From CAYGLV01 sp964351025 (GTDB taxonomy: Bacteria; Actinomycetota; Thermoleophilia; Gaiellales; Gaiellaceae): a stretch of DNA of 16,421 nt. The position numbers and the translations under genes were made by a program. The stretch's first letter is position 1, and every line of letters begins with the position of its first letter. Positions 6,417-12,526 of this stretch are shown piece by piece. The DNA is taken from contig CAYGLV010000054.1 of the NCBI GenBank assembly GCA_964351025.1, positions 1 through 16,421 on the forward strand, given 5' to 3'. A model generated the notes under the pieces. That model saw nothing but the letters and a program-made list of their open reading frames with translations. It was not told the DNA's origin and ran no database searches.

Positions 6417-8057
6417 TCAGGCGTCGTCGGGCGCCATGAACGGGTAGCGGTAGTCCGTTGCCGGCACGAACGTCTCCTTGACGGTGCGCGGGCTCGCCCA
6501 ACGGATGAGGTTCCAGAGCGAGCCGGCCTTGTCGTTGGTGCCGGAGGCCCGCGCGCCGCCGAAGGGCTGCTGTCCGACGACGGCGCCTGTCGGCTTGTCG
6601 TTCAGGTACAGGTTGCCCGCGGCGTAGCGGAGCGCCTGCTGCGCCTGGCCGAGCGCGTAGCGGTCGTCCGCGAAGATCGCGCCGGTGAGCGCGTACGGTG
6701 CGGTGCGGTCGACGAGCTCGAGCGTCTCGTCCCACCGCTTCTCGTCGTAGACGTAGGCGGTGACGACCGGGCCGAACAGCTCGTCGCGCAGGAGGCGAAA
6801 GTCCGGGTTGCGGGTCTCGATCACCGTCGGCTCCACGAAGTAGCCCTCGGAGTCGTCGCAGCCGCCGCCGACGAGCACGTCACTGTCGGCGTCGGCGCGC
6901 GCCTCGGCGATCGCAGCGGCCTGCGTCCGGAACGAGGAGGCGTCGATCACGGCGCCCATGAAGTTCGTGAAGTCGGCGACGTCGCCCATCCGGATCTGGC
7001 TCACCTGCGCGGCGAGCAGCTCGCGCACCTCGGGCCAGAGGTTGGAGGGCGCGTAGACGCGCGAGCAGGCCGAGCACTTCTGGCCCTGGTACTCGAAAGC
7101 GCCGCGGACGATCGCCGTCGCAACCGCCGCGGCGTCGGCGGAGGGGTGGGCGACGATGAAGTCCTTGCCGCCCGTCTCGCCGACGATGCGGGGGTAGTTG
7201 CGGTAGCGCTCGATGTTCGCGCCGACCGTCTTCCACATGCCCTGGAACACCGAGGTCGAGCCCGTGAAGTGAATGCCTGCCAGCTCGGCGCTCGCCAGGG
7301 CGGGATCGCCGACCGCCGCGCCGGAGCCGTAGACGACGTTGATGACGCCGTCGGGGAGGCCGGCGGCCTGCATCAGCTTCATGACGTAGTGCGCAGAGAG
7401 CGCGGACGTCGAGGCCGGCTTCCAGACGACCGTGTTGCCCATCAGCGCGGGGGAGGAGGAGAGGTTGCCGCCGATCGAGGTGAAGTTGAACGGGCTGACA
7501 GCGAAGACGAAACCCTCGAGCGGCCGGTATTCCAGCCGGTTCCACACGCCGGGGGAGGAGTTGGGCTGTTCTTCGTAGATCCTGGTCATGAAGCCCGGGT
7601 TGAAACGCCAGAAGTCGATCAGCTCGCAGGCGGCGTCGATCTCGGCCTGGTGCACGGTCTTCGACTGGTTGAGCATCGTCGAGGCGTTGATCGTCGCGCG
7701 CCACGGGCCCGCGAGCAGCTCGGCGGCGCGCAGGAACACGGCGGTCCGCTCCTCCCAGGGGAGCTGCGCCCACTCGCGGTGCGCCTCGCGGGCGGCGGCG
7801 ATAGCCTGCTGGACATGCTCGACGCTGCCTTTCGAGACGTCGGCGAGGACGTGGCCGCGGCGGTGCGGGACGACCGCCTCGAACGTCTCGTCGGTGTAGA
7901 CGTCCTTGCCGCCGATGACGAGCGGGACGCGGACGCGCTCGCCGCCCATCTGCTCGAGGCGCGCCTGGAGCTCGGCGCGCTCCGGCGAGCCGGGCACGTA
8001 CTCCTTGACGGGCTCGTTGACAGCCGGGGGAAGGCGGAAGTGACCGTGCGCGCTCAT
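6417..8057 (-). CDS. pruA: Delta-1-pyrroline-5-carboxylate dehydrogenase (L-glutamate gamma-semialdehyde dehydrogenase)
   Basis: The enzyme oxidises glutamate gamma-semialdehyde to glutamate with NAD+, the second step of proline breakdown and also part of arginine/ornithine use. At 546 residues it matches the ALDH4A1-like single-function group (about 530-560) and not the fused PutA. Catalytic residues of the aldehyde dehydrogenase fold are visible: Asn191 in SPFNFTS, Lys213 in VWKPAS, the FTGSTSVF nucleotide loop (264-271), Glu294 in GETGGKDF, and nucleophile Cys328 in QGQKCSACSR. The C-terminal motif QPFGGARASGTNDKAG is typical. The start is ATG 8057 (MSAHGHFRLP); a longer frame to 8168 has no family-like N-terminus and would run through the divergent ogt start. 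No proline dehydrogenase gene is present in the window. A TACAAT -10 box lies just upstream. Confidence 0.95.
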   Translation of the reverse strand: MSAHGHFRLPPAVNEPVKEYVPGSPERAELQARLEQMGGERVRVPLVIGGKDVYTDETFEAVVPHRRGHVLADVSKGSVEHVQQAIAAAREAHREWAQLPWEERTAVFLRAAELLAGPWRATINASTMLNQSKTVHQAEIDAACELIDFWRFNPGFMTRIYEEQPNSSPGVWNRLEYRPLEGFVFAVSPFNFTSIGGNLSSSPALMGNTVVWKPASTSALSAHYVMKLMQAAGLPDGVINVVYGSGAAVGDPALASAELAGIHFTGSTSVFQGMWKTVGANIERYRNYPRIVGETGGKDFIVAHPSADAAAVATAIVRGAFEYQGQKCSACSRVYAPSNLWPEVRELLAAQVSQIRMGDVADFTNFMGAVIDASSFRTQAAAIAEARADADSDVLVGGGCDDSEGYFVEPTVIETRNPDFRLLRDELFGPVVTAYVYDEKRWDETLELVDRTAPYALTGAIFADDRYALGQAQQALRYAAGNLYLNDKPTGAVVGQQPFGGARASGTNDKAGSLWNLIRWASPRTVKETFVPATDYRYPFMAPDDA

Positions 8058-8084
8058 GCCGGAGAGGATTGTAGATTCGAATCG
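8058..8084. promoter_or_regulatory. Divergent promoter region with overlapping -10 boxes for pruA and ogt
   Basis: Plus-strand TAGATT (8072-8077) ends 7 nt before the ogt GTG at 8085, placing +1 at that codon. Minus-strand TACAAT (8073-8068) ends 10 nt before the pruA ATG at 8057, giving a leader of only about 3 nt. The two boxes overlap at 8072-8073. No Shine-Dalgarno precedes either start. No clear -35 was seen for the ogt direction. This repeats the arrangement found at 2749-2769. Confidence 0.45.
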
Positions 8085-8570
8085 GTGCGCGCGACGCGGC
8101 ATGCCTACCAGGTCGCCGGCTGGGGTTACGGCGAGCTCTGGCTGGCCGGAGGCCGGGTAGCCGCGCACGATCTGCCGTCACCGTCGGGCTTCCACTCGGA
8201 CGCGTCCACCGATCCGGTGCCCGACGAGTCACGCTGGATCGTCGAGCGCGTTGCCGCCTACCTCTCGGGTGACCGCGTGACGTTCGCCGATGTCCCGCTC
8301 GACCTCGACTGGTGCACGCCCTTCCAGCGCGCGCTCGCCGAGGCGCTGCGCGCAGTGCCGTGGGGCGAGGTCGTGACCTACGGCGAGCTGGCTGCGCTCG
8401 CCGGCCGGCCGGGCGCGCCGCGCGCCGCCGGCGCTTTCTGCGCCGCCAACCGCTTCGCGCTCTTCCTGCCCTGCCATCGTGTAGTCGCCGCGGGCGGGAT
8501 CGGCGGCTACGGCGCGAGCGGGGTCCCGCTCAAGCGCCGCCTGCTGGGGCTCGAGCATGTCGCTCTCTGA
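8085..8570 (+). CDS. ogt: Methylated-DNA--protein-cysteine S-methyltransferase (Ogt/MGMT type)
   Basis: The protein removes alkyl groups from O6 of guanine by transfer to its own cysteine in a single-turnover repair reaction. The 161 residues comprise a short N-terminal domain and the conserved C-terminal DNA-binding domain, with the active-site motif LPCHRV (Cys130), the preceding VPWGEVVTYGELAALAG helix-turn-helix region (91-107), and the GGIGGYGASGVPLKRRLLGLE tail. The usual asparagine hinge is present as AANRF (Asn122), where many relatives have Asn-Pro. The start is GTG at 8085, the first in-frame start after the putative -10 box; it would be leaderless. The last 14 nt overlap whiA, so the two genes are probably co-transcribed. 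Confidence 0.93.
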   Translation: MRATRHAYQVAGWGYGELWLAGGRVAAHDLPSPSGFHSDASTDPVPDESRWIVERVAAYLSGDRVTFADVPLDLDWCTPFQRALAEALRAVPWGEVVTYGELAALAGRPGAPRAAGAFCAANRFALFLPCHRVVAAGGIGGYGASGVPLKRRLLGLEHVAL

Positions 8571-9477
8571 GGATCTCCGGCACGAGCTCGCCGCGATCGC
8601 GCCGAAGCGAGACTGTGACCGGCTGGCCGAGCTGTCCGCACTCTTCCACACCGCAGGGAGCCTTCACCTGCTCGGGCGGGGCGAGCTTGCGGTCCATCTC
8701 GACGTCGGCAACTCCGCGGTCGCGCGCCGGGCGTTCTCGCTGCTTCGTGAGCTGGGCATCCACTCCGAGATCCGCACCTACCGGCAGCGGGCTTTCGCGC
8801 AGATGACCCGGTACCAGCTCCACGTGGCGGGCGACGCGCGCGCCCTGCAGGTTCTGCACGAGGCGGGCGTGCTCGACGCCCGGCTGGCACCGCTCGAGCG
8901 GCCTCCCAAACGCGTCGTCGCACGATCGTGCTGCCGCGGTGCGTACCTTCGCGGGGCGCTCCTGGGCGGCGGCTCGGTTTCCGAGCCGCGCTCGCCGCAC
9001 CTCGAGGTGCGGAGCGCGTCGGTCGCCGGTGCCGCTTTCACTGCGTGGGTCGCGGCGGCGGAAGGCGTGCGGCTTGCCGTCCGGGATCGCGGCCGCCACG
9101 CGATCGCGTACGCAAAGGGGACAGAGGCGATCGAGGGGTTGCTCGCGGCCGCCGGCGCCGCCGATACGGTGCTCACGCTCGAGGAACGGGCGGTCGTCAC
9201 CGCGACGCGAGCCGGGGCGAACCGTCTCGCCAACGCCGACCATGCAAATCTCGTGCGCACCGGCCGCGCGGCGCAGGCGCAGCTCGAGGCGGTGCGCCGG
9301 CTGCGGGACGACGGCCTGCTCGCCGACCTGCCGGACCGGCTCCGTGAGGCCGCGGAGCTCCGCTTGCGCCACCCGACGCGGTCGCTGCGCGAGCTGGGGG
9401 AGCGTTGTACGCCGCCCGCGACGAAAGCTGCGGTGCACCGGCGCCTCGAAAAGCTCAAGCGGCTTGCCGAGCGCTGA
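8557..9477 (+). CDS. whiA: WhiA-family DNA-binding regulator
   Basis: WhiA is a conserved Gram-positive protein that acts with WhiB as a transcription factor for sporulation septation in Streptomyces and affects division and chromosome segregation in Bacillus. The 306-residue product has the family's N-terminal split LAGLIDADG-like fold. GSLHLLGRGELAVHLDVGN lies at 35-52, and the second half motif is RGAYLRGALLGGGSVSEP (127-144) followed by HLEV. The C-terminal helix-turn-helix region is at about 240-303, with the typical RSLRELGERCTPPATKAAVHRRL ending. These folds descend from homing endonucleases but lack nuclease activity. The ATG at 8557 lies inside the ogt 3' end. Downstream gap-pgk-tpiA matches actinobacterial synteny; rapZ and yvcK, the usual upstream partners, are not here. 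Confidence 0.93.
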   Translation: MSLSEDLRHELAAIAPKRDCDRLAELSALFHTAGSLHLLGRGELAVHLDVGNSAVARRAFSLLRELGIHSEIRTYRQRAFAQMTRYQLHVAGDARALQVLHEAGVLDARLAPLERPPKRVVARSCCRGAYLRGALLGGGSVSEPRSPHLEVRSASVAGAAFTAWVAAAEGVRLAVRDRGRHAIAYAKGTEAIEGLLAAAGAADTVLTLEERAVVTATRAGANRLANADHANLVRTGRAAQAQLEAVRRLRDDGLLADLPDRLREAAELRLRHPTRSLRELGERCTPPATKAAVHRRLEKLKRLAER

Positions 9478-9537
9478 ACGTGCCTGCGCAGTGTCACTTG
9501 TAAACCCGATGATTTCGGTTCGCGCGTGTTGCATACT

Positions 9538-9552
9538 CCCGCTCACGGCGGG
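9538..9552 (+). other. Hairpin 1: CCCGC-5 nt-GCGGG
   Basis: Perfect 5-bp all-GC stem with loop TCACG, about 60 nt after the whiA stop. It could end whiA transcription or form the 5' end of a short RNA starting just downstream of the CATACT hexamer at 9532-9537. No T-run follows. Confidence 0.4.
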
Positions 9553-9564
9553 TCCGTGCTCGTC

Positions 9565-9595
9565 CGGCGAGGGATCTAGACCCCGTCCGTCGCCG
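9565..9595 (+). other. Hairpin 2: CGGCGA...TCGCCG with inner GGG/CCC stem
   Basis: Outer arms 9565-9570 and 9590-9595 are perfect complements. Inside, GGG (9571-9573) can pair with the CCCC at 9581-9584 around ATCTAGA, leaving GTCCG (9585-9589) as an internal bulge. Confidence 0.4.
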
Positions 9596-9615
9596 AAACT
9601 TCGAGCTCGGTGGTA

Positions 9616-9650
9616 CGGAGGGAGAGATCGTCCTCGGAGCTCTCCCTCCG
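9616..9650 (+). terminator. Hairpin 3: 11-bp perfect inverted repeat, possible terminator or leader structure
   Basis: Arms CGGAGGGAGAG (9616-9626) and CTCTCCCTCCG (9640-9650) pair perfectly around a 13-nt loop. The 3' flank is CCCCGCC and not T-rich, so classic intrinsic termination is not supported. A U-less actinobacterial terminator, a protein-binding site or an RNA structural element are alternatives. The left arm is purine-rich (GGAGGGAGAG) and could mimic or mask a ribosome-binding site. Confidence 0.45.
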
Positions 9651-9736
9651 CCCCGCCATTCCATGCAAAGCGGGATCGTTCCGGCGTGAGCGTCGATTCG
9701 CGGCCCGGTACGGAGTCACCGCCCGATCTCGGGGGC

Positions 9737-9775
9737 TAGACTCGCGGGCGGAAAACAGGCGAAGACAGGAGCGGC
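9737..9775 (+). promoter_or_regulatory. Probable gap operon promoter (-10) and ribosome-binding site
   Basis: TAGACT at 9737-9742 fits an actinobacterial -10 and would start an mRNA near 9749, with a leader of about 26 nt. That leader contains AGGAG at 9767-9771, 4 nt before the gap ATG. No clear -35 hexamer is visible; a small inverted repeat (9722-9733) lies where a regulator could bind. This gene therefore has a leadered mRNA, unlike the putative leaderless genes elsewhere in the window. Confidence 0.5.
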
Positions 9776-10771
9776 ATGGCGATTCGAGTTGGCATCAACG
9801 GTTTCGGGCGCATCGGGCGGAACTTCTTCCGCGCCCAGATGGAGCGCAAGGCGGACATCCAGATCGTGGCTATCAACGACCTCGGCGACACCGCGACGAT
9901 GGCCCATCTACTCAAGTACGACTCCCTGCTTGGCCCGTTCCCGGGCGGGGTCGAAGTCGGGGACGGCGTCATCCGGGCCGGCGGCGAGGAGCTGAAGGTG
10001 CTGGCCGAGCGGGACCCGGCCGCGCTGCCGTGGGGTCAGCTCGGCGTGGACGTCGTGCTCGAGTCGACCGGCTTCTTCACGAAGCGCGAGGGGGCCCAGA
10101 AGCACCTCGCAGCGGGCGCGAAGAAGGTCGTCATCTCGGCTCCCGCGAGTGAGCCGGACATCACGATCGTGCTCGGCGTCAACGACGCCGCCTACGACAA
10201 GACGGCGCACCACATCGTCTCGAACGCGTCCTGCACGACGAACTGCATCGCGCCACTCGCCAAGGTCTTGCACGAGCTCGCGACGATCGAGTCCGGCTTC
10301 ATGACGACGATCCACGCGTATACGAACGACCAGAGCATCCTCGACCTGCCGCACACGGATCTGCGGCGCGCCCGGGCGGCTGCGATCAACCTGATCCCGA
10401 CGTCGACCGGGGCGGCCAAGGCGATCGGCCTCGTCCTGCCCGACCTCAAGGGCAAGGTGGACGGCGTGGCCGTGCGCGCGCCGGTGCCGACGGGCTCGCT
10501 CACCGACTTCGTTGTCACGCTCGGTCGCGAGGTCAGCGTCGACGAGGTGAACGCCGCCTACAAGACGGCCGCCGCCGGTCCGCTCGCCGGGATCCTCGAG
10601 TACACCGAGGACCCGATCGTCTCCACCGACATCAATGGCTCGGCCTACTCGTGCATCTTCGACTCCCAGCTGACGATGGCGCACGGGCGAACGGCGAAGG
10701 TGTTCGGCTGGTACGACAACGAGTGGGGCTACTCGTGCCGGCTCGTCGATCTGATCGCACGGCTGCTCTAG
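9776..10771 (+). CDS. gap: Glyceraldehyde-3-phosphate dehydrogenase, type I
   Basis: GAPDH converts glyceraldehyde 3-phosphate, phosphate and NAD+ to 1,3-bisphosphoglycerate in the cytoplasm. The 331-residue protein is of normal length and is complete. It has the Rossmann start MAIRVGINGFGRIGR, Asp35 in INDLGD (an Asp here favours NAD+ over NADP+), catalytic Cys153 in SNASCTTNC, His180 in TTIHAYTNDQ, and the S-loop region DLRRARAAAINLIPTSTGAAKA. The C-terminal WYDNEWGYS motif is intact. The ATG start is supported by an AGGAG 4 nt upstream. The stop TAG shares its last base with the GTG of pgk, so the two genes overlap by 1 nt and are translationally coupled. This is the first gene of the glycolytic operon. 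Confidence 0.98.
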   Translation: MAIRVGINGFGRIGRNFFRAQMERKADIQIVAINDLGDTATMAHLLKYDSLLGPFPGGVEVGDGVIRAGGEELKVLAERDPAALPWGQLGVDVVLESTGFFTKREGAQKHLAAGAKKVVISAPASEPDITIVLGVNDAAYDKTAHHIVSNASCTTNCIAPLAKVLHELATIESGFMTTIHAYTNDQSILDLPHTDLRRARAAAINLIPTSTGAAKAIGLVLPDLKGKVDGVAVRAPVPTGSLTDFVVTLGREVSVDEVNAAYKTAAAGPLAGILEYTEDPIVSTDINGSAYSCIFDSQLTMAHGRTAKVFGWYDNEWGYSCRLVDLIARLL

Positions 10772-11829
10772 TGCACAGGCCGCGCTCCGTGCGGGACGCC
10801 GACGTCGCCGGGAAGCACGTTCTCGTGCGTGCCGACCTGAACGTCCCGCTCGAGGGTGGGGAGGTCGCCGACGACACGCGCATCCGCGCCGCGCTGCCGA
10901 CGCTCCAGCTGCTGCTCGAGCGCGGGGCCGCGGGGATCGACGTCTGCTCGCACCTCGGCCGGCCCAAGGGGCCGGATCCGGCGTTTGCGATCGCGCCGGT
11001 CGCGGCGCGGCTCCACGAGCTGCTGCCTGACCCGCGCGTGCGAGTGCTCGAAAACACCCGCTTCAACTCGGGCGAGACGACGAACGACCTCGAGTTCGCG
11101 CGCGAGCTGGCGACCGGAATGGACGTCTACGTCGACGACGCGTTCGGCTCGGCTCACCGTGCCCACTCCTCGACCGTCGGCGTGGCCGGGCTGCTGCCCG
11201 CCTACGCCGGGCTGCTGCTGGAAAAGGAGCTGGAGATGCTCGGCCGCTTGCTCGGTGACGTCGAGCGTCCCTTCGTGCTGGTCGCAGGCGGCGCCAAGGT
11301 CGAGGACAAGCTCGCCGTCCTCCGGCATCTGGGGGGGCGGGCCGACTCGGTGCTCGTCGGCGGGAAGATGGCGGCGGAGCTGGCTGCGCAGGCTCCACTG
11401 GAGGGCGTGAAGCTCGAGCTCCCGCTCGATGTCGTAGCTGCCGCGGCGTTCGAGCGCGATGCAGACTCCATCGTCGTTGCGGCCGCGGCAGTACCGGAGG
11501 GCTGGCTGGCGCTCGATATCGGCCCCGAGACGCGGGAGCGCTTCGGCGCCGTGATCCGCGCTGCCAGGACGGTCTTCTGGAACGGGCCGATGGGCGTGTT
11601 CGAGTGGCCGCGCTTCGCGGCGGGGACGAAGGCAGTGGCGCAGGCGGTGGCGGACGCTGAGGGCTACACGGTCGTCGGTGGCGGAGACTCGGTTCGGGCC
11701 GTGCAGGAGCTCGGGCTTGCGGACCGTGTCTCGTGGATCTCGACCGGCGGCGGAGCGTCGCTGGAGTTGCTCGAGGGCCGGGAGCTCCCCGGCGTCGCAG
11801 CCATTCCCGCCGCGGGCGGGAAGAACTAG
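10771..11829 (+). CDS. pgk: Phosphoglycerate kinase, compact form
   Basis: PGK transfers a phosphoryl group from 1,3-bisphosphoglycerate to ADP. All signature segments are present: VLVRADLNVP (17-26), SHLGRPKG (60-67), ENTRF (94-98), DDAFGSAHRAHSST (122-135), GGAKVEDK (173-180), WNGPMGVFE (270-278), GGGDS (303-307) and STGGGASLE (324-332). The length is only 352 residues, against about 385-400 in most bacteria. By comparison with the usual family pattern two stretches are missing: about 20 residues between HELLP and VRVLENTRF (about 85-92), and about 25-30 residues after GGKMAAELAAQAP (about 209). Both lie between conserved blocks, so the enzyme should still be active. The start is GTG at 10771; GTG at 10789 (MRDADVAGK) is a possible shorter alternative. 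No Shine-Dalgarno is seen, consistent with coupling to gap. Confidence 0.95.
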   Translation: MHRPRSVRDADVAGKHVLVRADLNVPLEGGEVADDTRIRAALPTLQLLLERGAAGIDVCSHLGRPKGPDPAFAIAPVAARLHELLPDPRVRVLENTRFNSGETTNDLEFARELATGMDVYVDDAFGSAHRAHSSTVGVAGLLPAYAGLLLEKELEMLGRLLGDVERPFVLVAGGAKVEDKLAVLRHLGGRADSVLVGGKMAAELAAQAPLEGVKLELPLDVVAAAAFERDADSIVVAAAAVPEGWLALDIGPETRERFGAVIRAARTVFWNGPMGVFEWPRFAAGTKAVAQAVADAEGYTVVGGGDSVRAVQELGLADRVSWISTGGGASLELLEGRELPGVAAIPAAGGKN

Positions 11830-11842
11830 GAAGGAGCGGGTC

Positions 11843-12526
11843 GTGCTGATCGCAGGCAACTGGAAGCTGTTCAAGGGTCCCGCGGCGACGCGGGAGTTCC
11901 TCGACTCGTTCGACCCGCCGGCCGGGGTGGAGACCATCGTCTGCCCGCCGTACGTCTCGCTTGCCGCCGCGGTCGAAAGCGGGCGCACGGTCTACGCGCA
12001 GAACGTTCACTGGGCGGCCGAAGGCGCGTTCACGGGCGAGATCTCGGCCGGAATGCTGCTCGAGCTCGGTGTTGACGGAGCGATTGTCGGCCACTCCGAG
12101 CGCCGTCAGTACTTCGGAGAGACCGACGAGACCGTGCGTCTGCGCTGCGAGGCGGCGCTCGAGGCCGGGCTCGGCGTGATCGCCTGCGTCGGCGAGCTCG
12201 AGGGCGAGCGGGAGGCCGGAGAGACCGAAGCGGTGCTGGCGCGCCAGGTCGCCGTGCTGCCGCACCACGAGCGGCTCGTGATCGCCTACGAGCCGGTGTG
12301 GGCGATCGGCACGGGCAGAACGGCGACGCCGGAGATGGCCCAGGAGGCGCATGCGTTCATCAAGTCGCTGCACGGTGCGCGGGTCCTCTACGGCGGCTCG
12401 GCCAAGCCGGAGAACGCCGCCGACCTGCTCGCCCAGCCCGCCGTGGACGGCGCGCTCGTCGGCGGCGCCGCACTCGACCCCGACTCGTTCGCTGCGATTT
12501 GCCGGGTAGCGGCCTCCCTCTCGTAG
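11843..12526 (+). CDS. tpiA: Triosephosphate isomerase, compact form
   Basis: TIM interconverts dihydroxyacetone phosphate and glyceraldehyde 3-phosphate. Catalytic residues are visible as Asn6 and Lys8 in AGNWK, His84 in IVGHSERR and Glu150 in AYEPVWAIGTG, and the phosphate-binding YGGSAKPENA is at 183-192. The length is 227 residues, against about 250 in most bacteria. Shortening falls in helices outside the active site: after VLARQ (about 135-143) and after AFIKSL (about 176-180), where relatives carry about 10 more residues each. The start is GTG at 11843, 13 nt after the pgk stop, with AAGGAG (11831-11836) 6 nt upstream, the clearest Shine-Dalgarno in the operon. The 3' end overlaps gpmI by 28 nt. 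Confidence 0.96.
   Translation: MLIAGNWKLFKGPAATREFLDSFDPPAGVETIVCPPYVSLAAAVESGRTVYAQNVHWAAEGAFTGEISAGMLLELGVDGAIVGHSERRQYFGETDETVRLRCEAALEAGLGVIACVGELEGEREAGETEAVLARQVAVLPHHERLVIAYEPVWAIGTGRTATPEMAQEAHAFIKSLHGARVLYGGSAKPENAADLLAQPAVDGALVGGAALDPDSFAAICRVAASLS

Larger units (their letters stand above)
9478..9775. other. Structured whiA-gap intergenic stretch (298 bp, no gene seen)
   Basis: No coding frame here looks protein-like on either strand, and no tRNA is recognised. The stretch holds three successive inverted repeats (listed separately), a CATACT -10-like hexamer at 9532-9537, a short repeat CCCGA-TC-TCGGG at 9722-9733 and the probable gap promoter. None of the hairpins is followed by a T-tract. 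Confidence 0.6.

Noticed and set aside
10768..11988. Minus-strand frame of 406 codons opposite pgk and tpiA
   Set aside because: Shadow of the glycolytic genes; composition typical of reverse translation of GC-rich codons.
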